From: Hypoxylon rubiginosum
Taxonomy: Eukaryota > Ascomycota > Sordariomycetes > Xylariales > Hypoxylaceae
Assembly: GCA_902806565.1 (NCBI GenBank)
Contig: CADCXA010000011.1
Location: forward strand, 248,001 to 312,000
Reading direction: 5' to 3'
Length of the DNA: 64,000 nucleotides
This document shows positions 1 to 13,972 of the stretch, piece by piece. Position 1 is the stretch's first letter. The number at the start of each line of letters is the position of its first letter. The notes under the pieces were generated by a model that was not told the DNA's origin, did not search any database, and was given only the letters and a program-made list of their open reading frames with translations. Both the position numbers and the translations under genes were made by a program.

Positions 1-611
1 CAAGGGTCTCGTCAAGACTCGCGACTTGAACTTTTTTGCGCAGCCAAACCTTTCTTCATTCAACCTTCACTGCCTCTTTGTCATCGCATATTACCACACT
101 CAAACCCATCACTAATGCGCCTCACAGGGTGACTATACAGGGGTGGTTTACTGAGTTGTAATTAACTCACGGATTTCTTGTTTCTTTCTTTGACACTTTG
201 ACACCTACGAGATTCAAATTAGTTCTTGTTTCCGTATAGCAACCAACCTACCCAGGTACCTACCAAAGCTGTGCGAATCGGAAAACTGGTGAACCGCAAA
301 CTTACGTCTAGGCATTGACTTTATTTCGCACAACTTCGAAACCGTAAAGTGTGTCTACGATTTCTATCTACGACTTGTCGACCTCGCCCAGTTCGTGTTC
401 GCAGGCAAACCAGACTTGACACATCTGTTGCGATCCATGCGCCTATCTCTCGTGCGACCTGTCATCTCACCTCGTTTCGAAATTCGATTTTCAACATTTA
501 GTTCTGGCTATTCTAGGGAGCTTGTTGTTCATCAAGATCCCAAACCTCCACCATTTCCACCTCCACCGAGATATTCGTCATTGAGAGATCAAGACTCTAA
601 ACACCGCCAAC
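1..611. other. Upstream region of RAT1; no gene seen
   Basis: No coding region can be supported here. The stretch is C/T-rich toward its 3' end, typical of a fungal 5' leader, and it leads into the ATG at 612, which sits in a favourable context (CCAACATGG). A long open frame that starts at 395 overlaps the RAT1 start in another frame and has no recognisable protein features. Confidence 0.6.
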
Positions 612-3600
612 ATGGGTATCCCCGCTGCCTTCCGATGGCTTTCCAACAAGTACCCCAAAATTATATCACCTGTCGTAGAGGATAGGCCGGTTGAGATGGA
701 AGATGGCATCGTTTTTCCTGTCGACACCACGAGACCCAATCCAAATGGAGAAGAGTTTGATAATCTGTACCTAGACATGAATGGGATTGTGCATCCCTGC
801 TCTCATCCCGAGGATAGGCCTGCTCCTAAAGACGAGGAAGAGATGATGCTGGAGATTTTCAAGTATACAGACCGTGTAGTCAACATGGTTCGCCCGAGGA
901 AACTGCTCATGATTGCTATTGGTAAGTTGCTCCATTGCCTGTTACTGCTACTCGTTGCGACGCATGCTAACCCATTCGCAGATGGTGTTGCGCCTCGTGC
1001 TAAGATGAACCAGCAGCGGTCCCGACGGTTCCGTTCTGCCCAAGAAGCTAAAGAGAAGCAGGCCGATAAAGAGGAGCTATTCAAAATGATTAAGCAACAG
1101 AATGGCGGCGTATTGCCACCTGAGACGCTTGAAGAAATATCTAAGAAGGCCTTCGACTCTAACGCCATCACACCCGGCACACCTTTTATGGATATACTGG
1201 CCGGAAGTTTGAGATATTGGTGTGCCTATAAGCTTAACACCGACCCCGGTTGGGCCAACACGAAAGTCATCATATCCGATGCTACAGTGCCCGGGGAGGG
1301 CGAACACAAGATCATGAACTTTATCCGCTCCCAGAGAACATCGCCCGACCATGACCCCAACACGAGACACGTCATCTATGGATTAGATGCTGACTTGATC
1401 ATGCTTGGGCTTGCCACCCACGAGCCCCATTTTCGTGTGCTTCGAGAAGACGTCTTTTTCCAGGAGGGTAAGGCCAGAACCTGCAAACTCTGTGGTCAGA
1501 AGGGCCACGACGCGCAAAGTTGCCGTGGCGCCGCCAAAGAGAAAGATGGTGAGTTCGACGAGAAGGACAAAGCTGTCCCGCTGAAACCGTTTATCTGGCT
1601 TCACGTTTCTGTACTGCGAGAATATCTTGCCGTTGAACTTGACGTGCCTGGATTGCCTTTCCGCTTTGACCTGGAACGTGCTATTGATGATTGGGTGTTC
1701 ATGTGCTCTTTTGTTGGCAACGATTTCCTCCCTCATCTTCCCGCCCTCGAAATTCGCGAGAATGGTATCGATACCTTAACCGCTATCTGGAGGGATAACC
1801 TGCCTCATATGGGTGGCTTTCTCACCAAAGATGGCCATGTCAATCTTGAGAGGGCTCAGTACATTCTAAGTGGCCTAGCGAAACAGGAGGATGCCATTTT
1901 CAGGAAACGAAAGGAGGTTGAAGACCGAAGGGAAGCTGGCTTCAAGAGGCGAAAGCTGCAGCAGGATCAGAGGGACGCACGTAATGGTGGCCGGAATGGC
2001 AGAGGTGGCGGTAATGGGTTTGATGGTGGCCTCCCCGGTGGCCTTCCTAAGGCCCTCACACATGACATGATTGTCAATCGAAATGCAGGCCAGGGAGCGA
2101 GTGAGGCGAACAAGAGCGCTGCTGCAGTGCTCAAGAGTCGCATCCAGGCTCTCCAGTCAGGAGCAACTGATGACGGTGCTGAAAAGAGTATCACAGAAGC
2201 ACAAGAAACACCTTCGGCTCTTGGTAAACGTAAAGCGTCCATAATGGAGGAGGATAACGCAAGCACCCCTGCCAGTAGTTCGGCCGCAGACGAAGAGCCG
2301 GGAGATTCTGTTCGGTTATGGGAAGATGGCTACGCCGACAGGTACTACGAGCAGAAGTTCCACGTCGATCCGAAGGATGTCGAATTCAGACGTAAGGTTG
2401 CTCGGGCCTACGTCGAAGGTCTCGCCTGGGTTTTGAGGTACTACTTTCAAGGATGCCCGTCATGGGAATGGTTCTACCCATATCATTATGCGCCGTTTGC
2501 GCAAGATTTTGCAGATATCGGTAGCCTAGAAGTCGGCTTCGAAAAGGGCAGGATTGCAAAGCCCTTCGAGCAGCTTATGAGTGTCCAGCCAGCCGCATCA
2601 CGCAACGTCCTCCCAGACGTTTTTCACAACCTCATGACAGATTCAGACAGCCCGATTATCGATTTCTATCCCGAAGACTTCGAGATCGACCTCAACGGGA
2701 AGAAGATGGCGTGGCAAGGCGTTGCACTTCTTCCATTTATCGAGATGCCACGGCTACTCGCTGCTGTGGAGCAGAAGTACCCTCTCCTAACTGCGGACGA
2801 TGCCGCACGCAATAGCATGGGCAGGGACGTGCTTATATTATCAGAAGCAAACCAGGATTTGTACGACGATATAATAACGCACTTCTATTCCAAGAAACAA
2901 GGAGAACCCAAATACGAACTCGATCCGCGCTTAAGTCGAGGTCTTTCCGGCAAGATCGAGAAGATCCCCGAATATCTACCCCGTGGTACCTTGGAATATC
3001 CGTTGGAGAGAAAGCCCTTCCCCGATCTGGATGACGATCGATCGTTGACGTAAGTGTCTAAACTTATCCAACGTATTAAGAAATATATTTTGGTGATCTA
3101 ACTTGACTATAGGGTTTACTATGAAATACCAACCAGCGGACACGATCATAAATCTATGCTTCTCCGAGGTGTTCAGATGCCGACGCCCGCGCTTAACCAC
3201 AGCGATAAGGAGGAGCTCAGGGGGAAGATGCGAAACTCTGGCCGAAGCCACGGAGGAGCTCCTCTCGGACGACAGAGCTACGATGGAAATAGGAGGGGTA
3301 GGATGAACTATGGGCCTGATTCTCGACGAGACAGACCTGACCGACCGCCGCCGTATCAGAACGGCTACAACAACTCGTATCCCCCGGTTCCGCCTCCGGG
3401 CTGGGCACCGCCACCCCCTGGTTTACCCGGGTTCGGGAATGGATTCCCACCCCCGCCTCCACCGGCCTATCTCGGTAGCCGTGATAACTACGGTAATGGA
3501 CATGACGGTCATCATGGTGGAAACCGCGGTGGTGGTGGTCAGTATAGAGGAAACTACGGAGGGAATCGCGGAGGAAACCAAGGTTACCAAGGAGGATATG

Positions 3601-3731
3601 CGCCACCGCAAAACAATTATGGTGGCCAATACAACCAGCCGCCTCCTGGCCGTGATGGCCGTGATCGTCGACCGTACGATGACCGTGGCGGTTATCGAGG
3701 CAATCAGTCTCGCGGCCGCGGATATAGATGA
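612..3731 (+). CDS. rat1: 5'-3' exoribonuclease 2 (RAT1/XRN2 family), 3 exons
   Basis: Nuclear 5'-to-3' exoribonuclease that trims rRNA and snoRNA precursors and drives torpedo termination of RNA polymerase II. Exons are 612-921, 982-3049 and 3113-3731, giving 998 aa. The first intron is 60 nt and happens to stay open, but removing it restores the conserved DGVAPRAKMNQQRSRRFR block. The N-terminal XRN nuclease domain shows YLDMNGIVHPC, VPGEGEHK, GLDADLIMLGL and SFVGNDFLPH, the acidic motifs that bind the metal ions. A CCHC zinc knuckle (C-X2-C-X4-H-X4-C) lies near residues 271-284, a feature of RAT1/XRN2 rather than cytoplasmic XRN1. The middle has a basic, Gly-rich linker, and the C-terminus (third exon) is Pro- and Gly/Arg-rich, ending in RGG-like repeats. 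The length fits fungal RAT1. The family call is firm; the second intron (3050-3112) was placed from GTAAGT/TATAG and frame. Confidence 0.95.
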
Positions 3732-5378
3732 TAAGGTAACTAGAAAAAGGCCCAGAATGGAGCAGCTAGTTTAGGTATGAAAAGATGTTGAGACGGTGTA
3801 GCATGGTTCCCTATAGTTGGGTACCTATAATACCTAGGTGTCCTTAGATATACTACCTAATTCCGCGATATTAATTGCTGGGCCACTACTGAAGTCATTC
3901 TTGTTTCCTTTTCCTAATATAAAATGTTGAACGCATTCCTAGAAGCTATCCACCCTAACCTACAAAATCCCAACATGTCAGTGCCGAACAACAACGCATG
4001 GCGTTTCTAGAACATCTCCCTACATGTAATTACAGATTACCTACTTCGTACATATAGGTACATGGAATCAACTGAAAAGGGCCGGGCCGTAGCGGGTTTT
4101 CCCAAGTGGGTAAAGTAGAAATCTAGGCAGGTGATCGATCAGAAATTCCCACACGCATGAAATATCTCGAACGTGTGAGAGATGCAGGCGATGATAAGTC
4201 ATTCTTGAGCGTCGACTAATTTGGCAGTTTTGGCAAGGAACCTGACGACGTTGAGGTCCGTACAGGGATATTTAGTGGTTCAGGAGACAAGAACTCGGGA
4301 TTAATATTAGACGATGAGCGATGGGCGGTCTAGGAGGGGGGGGTCTACCCCGCTAAAGGACATCACAATCGTGGCCATTTTCCAATTTAGGTACCTAGAG
4401 CTAGTCCTTATGGGTTCTAGATAATGCATTAGGTCAACCACGTTTCAGAGGATTCTCTTTTCGCAACTTGTGGTAGGCGACCTGGCGACTCGTCCTTGAT
4501 GATATTCTTTCCCCGCAGATATGCCCAGGTTTCCTCTCACTTATAACTGACCTCTTATGCTACCTACCTGGTAGGTATATGTAGGGGCTACATGTAGGTA
4601 AGACTATCCCTACCTAGCTCGCCGAGGTACCTACTATAGCACATAGCATTATAGTACATAGTGGTTTGCTAGAAGACCACCTTGTCTTCATGTTGTTTGT
4701 GCCTTTATGCCTGCCGGTACCTGTCTGTGCCTGTGTCCTGTACATACATTGTCCTACCGTAGCTTCATATTCTCCAACGCTAGCCTTGATAGTCTTGATA
4801 GCCTTTTCTTTTTTTTCTTTCTTTAACAATTATATAGCAACATACCAATACTTGTTTATGAAAATAAACCAAGTGACGTTACCAATTCTTTTTGGGGGTT
4901 ATTTACTATTATAGGGCGCTGACATTGAGAGCCGACATTGAGAGCCTATCGAATTTCGATCCTAGCTCCAATAATAGATCTTGTTAAATAATTCTACGTC
5001 TATTTAACCCTCGGAGGATCCTCGAGAAGAAGCACACCCGCACCGAAAGAAAAGAAAAGAAGAAAAAAGGGAATTGTAGCCCTATTTTGTATAGCATACG
5101 TTTCTCCCTTTCGATAATCCAATTTCCTCGACGTACTCGCATTTTGCGCGCGGGGGAACATCGGAGCTTGAATAGCGTGCCATTCTAGAACGAGAATAGA
5201 ACGACTTGTTCTACTGCCGAACCGAATTTTGAGACACCCATCTGTGTTTCGCAACGAGCTCCGACGAGCTACAACCGACTCGACGACTCTACCTACCCTA
5301 TCGCCCAGCTGTGCTCCATGACGACGTCACAATGTTGAGAAGACCCTTAAGCGCGATCCGACGGTATACGAGCACAAG
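3732..5378. other. Intergenic region, about 1.6 kb, no gene seen
   Basis: This holds the 3' flank of RAT1 and the promoter and leader of the RasGAP gene. Short open frames occur (for example near 4666-4914) but look like chance. The notable content is a dense scatter of the palindromic motif TACCTAGGTA and its halves, thickest at about 4555-4640, and purine-rich tracts near 5038-5070. Confidence 0.6.
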
Positions 5379-8300
5379 ATGAACGGTGATGCGGGCCTCG
5401 TTGGATGCTTAGTCGGAAGACTCACAACCAGGGTAATAGACAACTGCTTTCTCTTCTTCTTCTTCTTCTTCTTCTTCTTCTATGTAGCCTCGTAAAATGC
5501 CGCCCGCGGGAGACTCTGCTTGGTAGTAGCGTTGCTAATGTACACGTTTGCGCGCAGCTACCGCATCGTACCGGCACTCCGGGCCAAGATCTCCAACACG
5601 ACGATGTTGCTGTCATTACGCGCGCTACCCTCGTAAAAATCAGTGCTAGCTCTATAGGAGCCGTGCTCGAATCATTGATATCGCTCCTAGAAGACCTCGG
5701 TCGACCGTATAAGACGTTCACAAACCACCCACCTCACATTCTCCTAACCGAAGTCTTCGTCCTATCGCTGGCCGCCGATTGCTGCTCTGCTCACTGGCAA
5801 GCACTGCGTAACGCCAATTCCAATGGCACATCTAAGGTATCGGGCTCTGGGCCTAAAGAGCCCGAGCCGCTGGATGATGGGCTCGTGACCAGAATATTCG
5901 ATCTTTTCAAGTGCCTACTTCAACCCTTACCAGACGGCTACGTTCTGCCTACCAAGACGATATTGGACGAGAGGTCGGCACGGGAAATCTTTGACGCTCG
6001 TTTTGGAGATTCGATGCCGAGAGCCGTTTCGAGGAGCGGCTCTGATGACGAGAGGGATACCAGGGCCGTTGGCAGTGATGATGCGGAGGATGTCGAGCCG
6101 TGTATCAAAATTATCGTGGAATTCGTGACCGCCTCGAGCTGGTCGGCCTCTTTCGAGTACGTGAGAAATGTCATCTACGGTATCAGAGCTACAGCTCCTG
6201 CGCAGGTGGTCCCGACGCTAGCGATGGCGGAGGAAGAGAAGACAGCTCTGGTGATACTGCGCTTCATCTCTTACATGTGGGTTGATGGTCAAAAGCTCGG
6301 ACTCATCATCCAGGAATTGTGCTCTAGTTTCCTCCACTTTCGGAGAGCGTACCAGAACACCGTTGCCATTATTGCGCCACTTTTGATCACTAGATGGATC
6401 GAGCGGTACCCTGAGGAGTTTGTTGAGCTACACAATCAGCATAGGAAGCTGGACGGTGGGCCCGATACTCTCTTTGATATGACGCAGACCTTAGCCGACA
6501 GTGGCAAGAGGCGGTCGACGCTGTACCCCTTTCAAATCGCTCTGCTCATGTTAGTTCCTGATGTTTTCGAGGTGGCAAGTAACTTACGAGACGCGAAGAC
6601 CGGCGGCATGGCTAAGAAAGTCGCATTCCTCGAGGGGTTGAGAAAGGCACTCCGGAATAAGAACGATGCCGCCGGGTACTGTCTGATCAGCCTTCTCCGT
6701 GCAGCCCGCCATTTCGACGATGACGGGGATGCTGCCATTGTGAGCTACGCCATGGACGTTCAGGATGAAGTCCGAGATGCTGTCTTTCGCCGGTACTCTC
6801 CCAACGGAGACGGATCCCTGTTTGATCAAGACTTGACCACTGCAGCCTTCATCAGCCTTACACACCTGAATTTCGAAGGTTCCGTAGAATCACTAACGCA
6901 GTCGTGTCTCAACTCTTCTGCGCCCCATCCCTTCAAGATTGCAATTATCCAAGCATGCTCGTACTTTGCGCGGCAGCCCAATGCCGAAGACTACCGACGT
7001 CTGTTCACCGAGATCGCGGGTTATATACAAAGCCGACTAAAGGTCAGAACCTCTTTTAACTGTGGCCCAGCTGGGCAAAACAAGGAAGCAATGCTGACCC
7101 CTGCCAGGCAATGTCAGCGATTTCGGCGGATATGTACATAGGGGATCGCCATTCCCACCGTAAGGCGTCGGAAACGAACTCGTCGACGACTTCGGTAATA
7201 TGTAACATCCTCAACTTCCTAGACGCCTCTCCGAAAACCTTGTTTGAAGGTGTCCCGCCAGAGAGCCCGGACGCGGAACGATTTTACGAAGAGATTTTCG
7301 AAGCCTTCGTCTCTTGCCTTGTGACGGCGAACGACACCGTTAGAGCTCTTGCAAGCGGTCTGGCTAGAAAATTACTCGCCCCGAATGGTGTCCTCTCTGC
7401 CTTGCGAAAGTCAAAGCGCCTTGACTCGCACAGCTTCGTAACCAAGTTTTGGAGACTGACGTAGGCGCGAAGTGTCCCAATTCAAAAAGGAACGCGGCCA
7501 AACTAATGATGGGCTACAGGTCGCTCGTTCTCATGGAAATGTGTGAGAAGCATGAGCAACAGGACGATGACACACTACTCAAGTCCATCCACGGCTATCT
7601 CGAGTCCCGATTGCTCCTATTAAGTTCGATTCAGGTCAGACTTGGAACCGCAAGGCTATGTTTACACGGCTCAAGCTAACATACTTACAGGAGTTGTCCG
7701 TGGTATCTGAGGATATCCCGGAACGCATAGCGACTTCAACAAGACTTGAGACTCTGTTTCTAACATCGCTCTGTTCTGCAGACATTGACACATGCCAGCT
7801 AGTGACCTCTTGCATCGGGCTCTTCAACGAAGAGTGCCGCATTTTAGACTCGACCGTAGATGCAGGCAAGACGGCGAATTTGTTACTAAGGAATGGCGAA
7901 GTCTTTGGCGAGATTGCTTCCCCCGACTTTAGATTTACGGGAATGATGGCTTTCCAGAAACGCATCCGTGGGCTCTTGAGGCGCATGCAATACCCAAGTG
8001 TAGGTATTCTGGATGCTTGGGAGAAGGCTTTTGACAAGTGGCTCCATCTATCCAAAGATGTATCTACGACATCCGCCGACAGTGTTGATGAAAGGGGCTT
8101 TTCCGAGTGGAGGAACTTATCCGGTTTCCTCGCGTCGCTCGGCGGCATTTGCACCGCCGAACAAGCTTACATCCTTGAGGAGCCTGCTGCTGGCGGTCTA
8201 AAGTGGATTGATCGACTCTCATCTGAAAACCACGAGGAGCCCCTCCTCAATAGGTATCTCCAACTCAGCACGCAGCTCCTCGCATGTACCAACGTGCGAG

Positions 8301-11300
8301 TAAGAGAAACCACGCGTGAAGTACTATCTACCGACATATCGCCAACCTTATATCATCCCTTGTTTAGGGCGCTCGAATCTGAGCTCGAGGTGCTTTTCAC
8401 AGGAGCCCTTAAAACATCTGGCGAAGGCCAAGATGTCGAGATTATCTTTGCCGAGCAGGCAGCATCGTTGCTAAAAGCTTTGGTAGAGCGATTGCAAACC
8501 CCATCCGAGTTGGGGGCTGCGTCTTCGGTTCATTTCGGCTCTCTGGGGCTAAGCTTTGCAAAGTTCTTGGATGGTGTTGCTGATAACATAGCTAGCCTAC
8601 GAGTAAAAATCAAGATTTGCCAGTTATGCGAGTCCGTTAACAAGAAGAAGGAGCACTTGAATCTCCGCGATGATGTTAGAAAACGGAACCAGCTCCTGGA
8701 ATTTATATTTAGTTGGATTGCCAGACCTCGGACACCGCCCTCCGAGGCTAACTATACGCAACACCGTCAGGAAGATACTACACGGGTTCAGAGGGATCTT
8801 GATAAAGCTTGTCTCCGTTGCCTTGCCGAACTGACATATAGATTGCCACTTCAACCAGGGGATGGCCAGAATGACGCAGGCACGAGCGAGATGAAATCAC
8901 AGATGTTCCGCACATACTTCAACCGATTCCTATCACTGCTCAACTATGAGCCATCGGACAATATCAGAGGAGACGCCATTCCACCTTCATCGAATCGAGA
9001 CGAGGCCGGATCGACGTCCGACCTCGCCATTACCATCCTCTCGAACCTCTTGAGTGCGAATATTGACGTCGGCCTCAAGTATTCTCTTAGCATCGGCTAC
9101 AACGAGAATATTGAGATTCGTACTGCGTTTGTCAAGGTCCTTTACAATATCCTCGTTCAAGGGACCGAATTCAGCAATCTATCAGACAAGGCAGTGAATG
9201 AGAAATATGACGAACTACTAGAGGTAGCAATGATCAAACCTCTGAAATTAATCCGTTTAGCTAATTTGGATCGTTTAGCTTCTCACCCATGATATGAATC
9301 TTGCCGTTGCCATTAGCACGGTCTGTCCGAGTGGCGAGGTGGAGGAGCTCACTATCTCAATGTTGAATATTTTCGAATCTCGCGGACTTACCTTTGATCT
9401 TATGGAAGCATTGATCAAGCAGGAGATTGAAGAAACGGGTCAGTAAAACTCTGTCAACCTGACTTCTTAGCTAGTCGACTAATCTTGCTCTTAGAGAACG
9501 AGTCGGAGATTCTCCGTCGCAATTGTGTTGCAACTAAGATGCTTTCTATCTATGCAAAATGGAAAGGGGCTAACTACCTCAAAGCCACACTCCAGAAAGT
9601 CGTCGAGCGCTTGATGCTGACCTCAAAGGACCTCGATCTAGAACTCGACCCAACGAGGATCTCGTCTCAGGAAGAACTTCAGAAGAATGCATTACAACTA
9701 CGAATCGTTGCGAAAGTCTTCATTGATGACATATGCGCATCCTCTACAAGCATTCCCGCTTCATTCAGGAAAATCTGCAGCATAGTAAATTTGACAGTCT
9801 TATCAACATAGTTCTTGTTGCTGACATCTCCACAGATATCCGCATCTGTTATGCCTAGATTTCAAGAGGCTAAATATACGGCTGTCGGGGCTTTCATATT
9901 CCTCAGGTTCTTCTGTCCTGCTATCGTCGCACCGGAAGCAGAAAATCTTGTGGACGTAACACCATCTAAAGAAATGCGACGCGGTCTGCTCCTTATTGCC
10001 AAAGTTATCCAAAATCTGGCAAACAACGTCTTGTTCGGAGCAAAGGAGCCATACATGTATCCCCTGAACGACTTCCTAACGCAGAATATTTATCGAGTCA
10101 CCACCTTTCTAAGAGAAATCTCGGTGAGTCCTACCGTACTGATTTAATTCAACTTTGAGGTCCTCTAACGGGCGAGCCTAGGTTCCCCCAACCCCGCCGG
10201 AGACGCCTCCAGCAGAAGGCGAGACGTTCGAATTTGGCTCTTGCGTCGCTCTACATAGGTTCCTATACGATCACTGGGACCATGTTCGGCAGAGACTGAT
10301 GTCGCAAGAAAGGCGGGATCATGTTCGCTCTCCTAACGAATTAGCTCGTGGCCGATCGCCTCTCCTTGAGCCATTGCGAGCTCTGATAACGAATCTCGGG
10401 CCACCACCCTTGGCGGTCACTTGGAACCGCCCTCAAATCTCTGCTAATACTCCTCTTTCTTACTCTAGATTTCAGCATTTCATGCTTCGCAATGCTTTCC
10501 GAAGTACCGACTCCTTCATGACATCTCGAGCTATCTATGACGGTGGTGAGAGTAGGGTACGTACATCGTCTATCAACGTAGCTTATTCTAGCAATTGCGA
10601 AATTCTAACAATCAGTAGGACGGGCTCTCAGTCATTTGTGTGATTCTCCGCCATATCGATCAAGATTCCATAGATTATGATACCCTTTTGTATTGCTTCT
10701 TAAAGGTAAGTTCCAGCAGCCAAATAGAGAGGCAAGAATTACTTCATCCAGCGAGTCCCACTCTACACCTCTATTTATTGCTCTCTTCGATCCTTTTCCC
10801 GTCCTCATCTGACATGTGTATAGATTGCGAGTCGGTTGTGGCATAAACCTTTTGGTTTACTCATTGATGCGACCTGTTATGATGGACAAAATGACCCTCC
10901 AGATGAGTTTTTCAAGAAACTAGAACTACTCAGCCCGAACGAGTTGTCTCGACAGTTGTCCCGGATCTACGTATATAATATGAACAGCACTTTCCGGTAA
11001 GATGATTCTAGGTAGCATTTCGCACTTCGTTACTAACAAGACAAGGAAATGTTTCCGGCGTGTACTTCGCGTCGCTACCAAGAGCGACACAAGCGTCCTG
11101 AATCCAGCCAACGTAGAATATCTACTGCTCGGAAGTCGTCTTGACCTTCAAGCACATTTCCATCTAAGCCAAGTCCATCTTCCGAAAGAAACAATCAGCA
11201 TAGCCACCGATGCTCGCTACACATACCAGCCAGTCACCCGGCTTTCGAAGACGAAGGGAAAGATCGAGGTTACCGTCGGAGTCGGCAGCTCCTTTGTTCA

Positions 11301-13972
11301 GGTGACTACCGTGAAGAAGCAAGAGGTTCACCCTAGTTTTCGTCTAAATGGAATCGTCAACGATATCTTTCACCTTAAGGACCTTGACGAGGCACCAACT
11401 TCAATTCCCACCGAGGATGATTCTGCATTTGGCTTGCGAGCGGACAACGGCAAGATTGTGATGTACTTCCAGAGCACTAGGAAGGCCGATGTACTAAAGG
11501 AAATTCGAAAAGCTAAGGCAATGTTGGGCAAAGATACCAGGACACTGAAACCGTTTGAACGCCTTATACGACCTCAAGATGTTCCCGGGACATTGCTCAA
11601 TCTAGCGCTAACAAACCTCGCCTCTCCTGATGCCATGCTCCGAATTGCGTCGTATAACTTGCTCGGCGCTCTCTGTCGAGCTTTCAAATTCAAGGCAGCC
11701 TCCAAATTCATGCCCATCAGGGACGTATCCGTTCCCTTGGACCCTACACAGTTCATCATCAACATCAGCAAGACCCTTGCCCAAGAGGAACCGCAGCTGA
11801 CATCCGACTTCTTGAACGAGTTCTTCGTCGGATGGGAAAGCTTCTCTGAAGAGCAGAAGCCGCTAAGTCTAGCGTATATGGCACCATGGATACCTAGCCT
11901 GCGCACGTCACTGCTGGTAGACGAGTCCGATAGCGAAAAGGCTAAAGAAAAGATCGCTTTGATCTTCCGGAAGCTGATAGACGTGACGGTCGTCGAGCCA
12001 TCGCTGACTTTGACCTTGGAATATACGATTTGGCCGGCAATTTATAAGGACGAGGTGCTATTAGACATCTTCGTTGACGAGATCATCAAAGCGGCATTAG
12101 CCGTGGGTCTATACGACGAACATACTCAATCTTTGACCTCGATAGTCACGGCTATTGGTACAATAACCCTCCGAGGCAAAATAATATCTAGGCTCCGCAA
12201 GGCGTTGAATAGGTCCTCGCTTCGGCCAACCAAGTTCCTTCCGGAGAATGCCGTGTGGAATGAAATATGCATTCTACTCCAGTTCTGCCTCTCCCTCTCG
12301 TTCGACTGCGGTGTCCAATCTCAACTATATCTACCCGAGATATTCCATATAGTCACGATGCTATCGAACACGGGCTCTTATGACGTTCGGGCACTAGTTC
12401 ACAAGCTCCTCATCAATTCCATCCATGCGGCTTGTACCTCATTTAAATTAGAGGATGTGAAACTGTCGAAGCTCCGCGGGACACTCGAAATATTATCCGA
12501 GCCGAGAAACGATAGCTTATCTATTCCCTTGGTTCTGGCACGAGATGGAACTTCCATCTCAACGACGCAAGAGTCCGGGCCTGCTCTCTCGGTCATAGAG
12601 AGCTTGGCCACTTTGCTATTTGAGACGTGCTCCACCGCAGCGCCATCTGTTGATATGGCAAACGCATGGCGGTCGAGATGGATGAGCTTAGTCGCTAGTA
12701 CTGCCTTTCAGAATAACCCGGCGATTCAGCCTCGAGCTTTCACGGTCATGGGATGCTTGGCTCGCGAGGAGGTTGACGACGACCTGCTCTATCAAGTCCT
12801 TGTGGCGCTACGCAACAGTGTTGGCCGGTTTGGAGAGGATAACGGCAGCGATATGCTTGTTTCTATAGTCACATCTCTGTCCAAGATGATCGCTAAACTT
12901 ACCTCTGCTTCACGTTATGGGCCTCAGTTATTCTGGTTAGCCATGTCATTAATCCGGCTTGTACCAGCCAACCTATTCAACTGTACCGCCCAGTTCCTAG
13001 AGGCTGTTATGGCGAATATTGGTACGACGAGCGAACTAAGGAGCAACAAGATGGCCCAATATCTTCTGCAAGGTCGAGCGCAGCTGGAAGAAGCTACAAT
13101 CCCTCTAGACGAGGCGTACGGAATCCATTTCACGACAGATAGTTTCCACTTTGCAGTCTGCGCCTGTCTTGCCAGGGGAATTACAGATCCCAGCACCAAG
13201 GTTGCAGCTCTTCGAGTTCTGTCGACTTTCCTCGAGATGACAACGGATTGCTCTGCGAATTCCTCAGCGAAGAGCTTCTCGAGCGAGTTCTACGCGTCAC
13301 CCTACCTAGCTCTCATCCAAGCCCGGGCAGTCACTCCAGAAGATCTGAAAGAATGCCTCTGGTCTGCCGGTATAAGCCCGCTGGGGGTGGCCAATCTAGG
13401 ACCGGCTCGCAGCTTGGGCGATTTGGATGGCGTGAAAGACAAGGATCTCCTGTTGAACACTGCTATTGAGCTAGTAGATTTCCAGATCTTGGACGAGGCG
13501 GTGCAAACTCACACTCTTGTGTGGTTAAATGAGCTGGCATCCGGAAGGCCAGCTGTAGTCTTGCACTTGTGAGTCCCCCAGTATCTTACTATGTTCTCTG
13601 AAGAGGAGCGTACTAATTTAAATGATAGATGTCCCACCATCGCATCATTCTTAGACGAGATATTACTCCACGGCCAGAGCTCGTCGACGCTAGGATCTGC
13701 GCACGCTCTACTCCAGACGCTGTCTTCCAACCCTAAGTTCACAAGCGCCTTAGAAAGCAGCGGCATGTTGAGCGAGATTTTGGAGGATATGGGATTCGAA
13801 GGATTGTGGCGCTCGAGTACCTTTACGCACACGCAGGAGCCCGATAAGCAGTGTTCAATATTAACGGAGAAGTTGATCGAGGTGAGTTTTGACTAATTTG
13901 ACACCTGCAACACGTAAAATGCGAGAAAGACGAAATGCTGACGTGTTGCTTGCCTAGCTGATTATTATATGA
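5379..13972 (+). CDS. ira1: Neurofibromin/IRA-type Ras GTPase-activating protein, 14 exons
   Basis: Stimulates GTP hydrolysis by Ras and so damps Ras/cAMP signalling. Exons: 5379-5432, 5558-7042, 7108-7460, 7520-7634, 7691-9223, 9279-9438, 9495-9784, 9836-10123, 10182-10556, 10619-10705, 10824-10996, 11046-13568, 13629-13881, 13958-13972, giving 2567 aa, the size class of yeast Ira and human NF1. The start ATG at 5379 gives MNGDAGLVGCLVGRLTTR, which joins exon 2 in frame; an ATG inside intron 1 would not. The RasGAP domain spans roughly residues 1180-1450, with the likely arginine finger Arg1241 (in ILRRNCVATK) and the family signature FLRFFCPA at about 1352-1359. Exon 10 opens the Sec14/CRAL-TRIO-like plus PH-like module of neurofibromins (DGLSVICVILRHIDQDS, residue 1552 on). 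The flanks are helical, HEAT-like. The acceptor of exon 12 is AAG and the last exon codes only four residues plus the stop. The symbol is by homology class; the paralogue is not distinguished. Confidence 0.93.
5451..5481 (+). repeat. CTT trinucleotide microsatellite in RasGAP intron 1
   Basis: About ten CTT units lie inside the first intron (5433-5557). They add a pyrimidine tract but stand well upstream of the branch-like GCTAAT and the CAG acceptor. If read as coding, the tract gives a run of leucines, which explains a false open frame with a hydrophobic start. Confidence 0.85.

Noticed and set aside
4614..4914. Open frames on both strands between RAT1 and the RasGAP gene
   Set aside because: Hydrophobic, low-complexity translations from T-rich DNA, with no motif or splice support.
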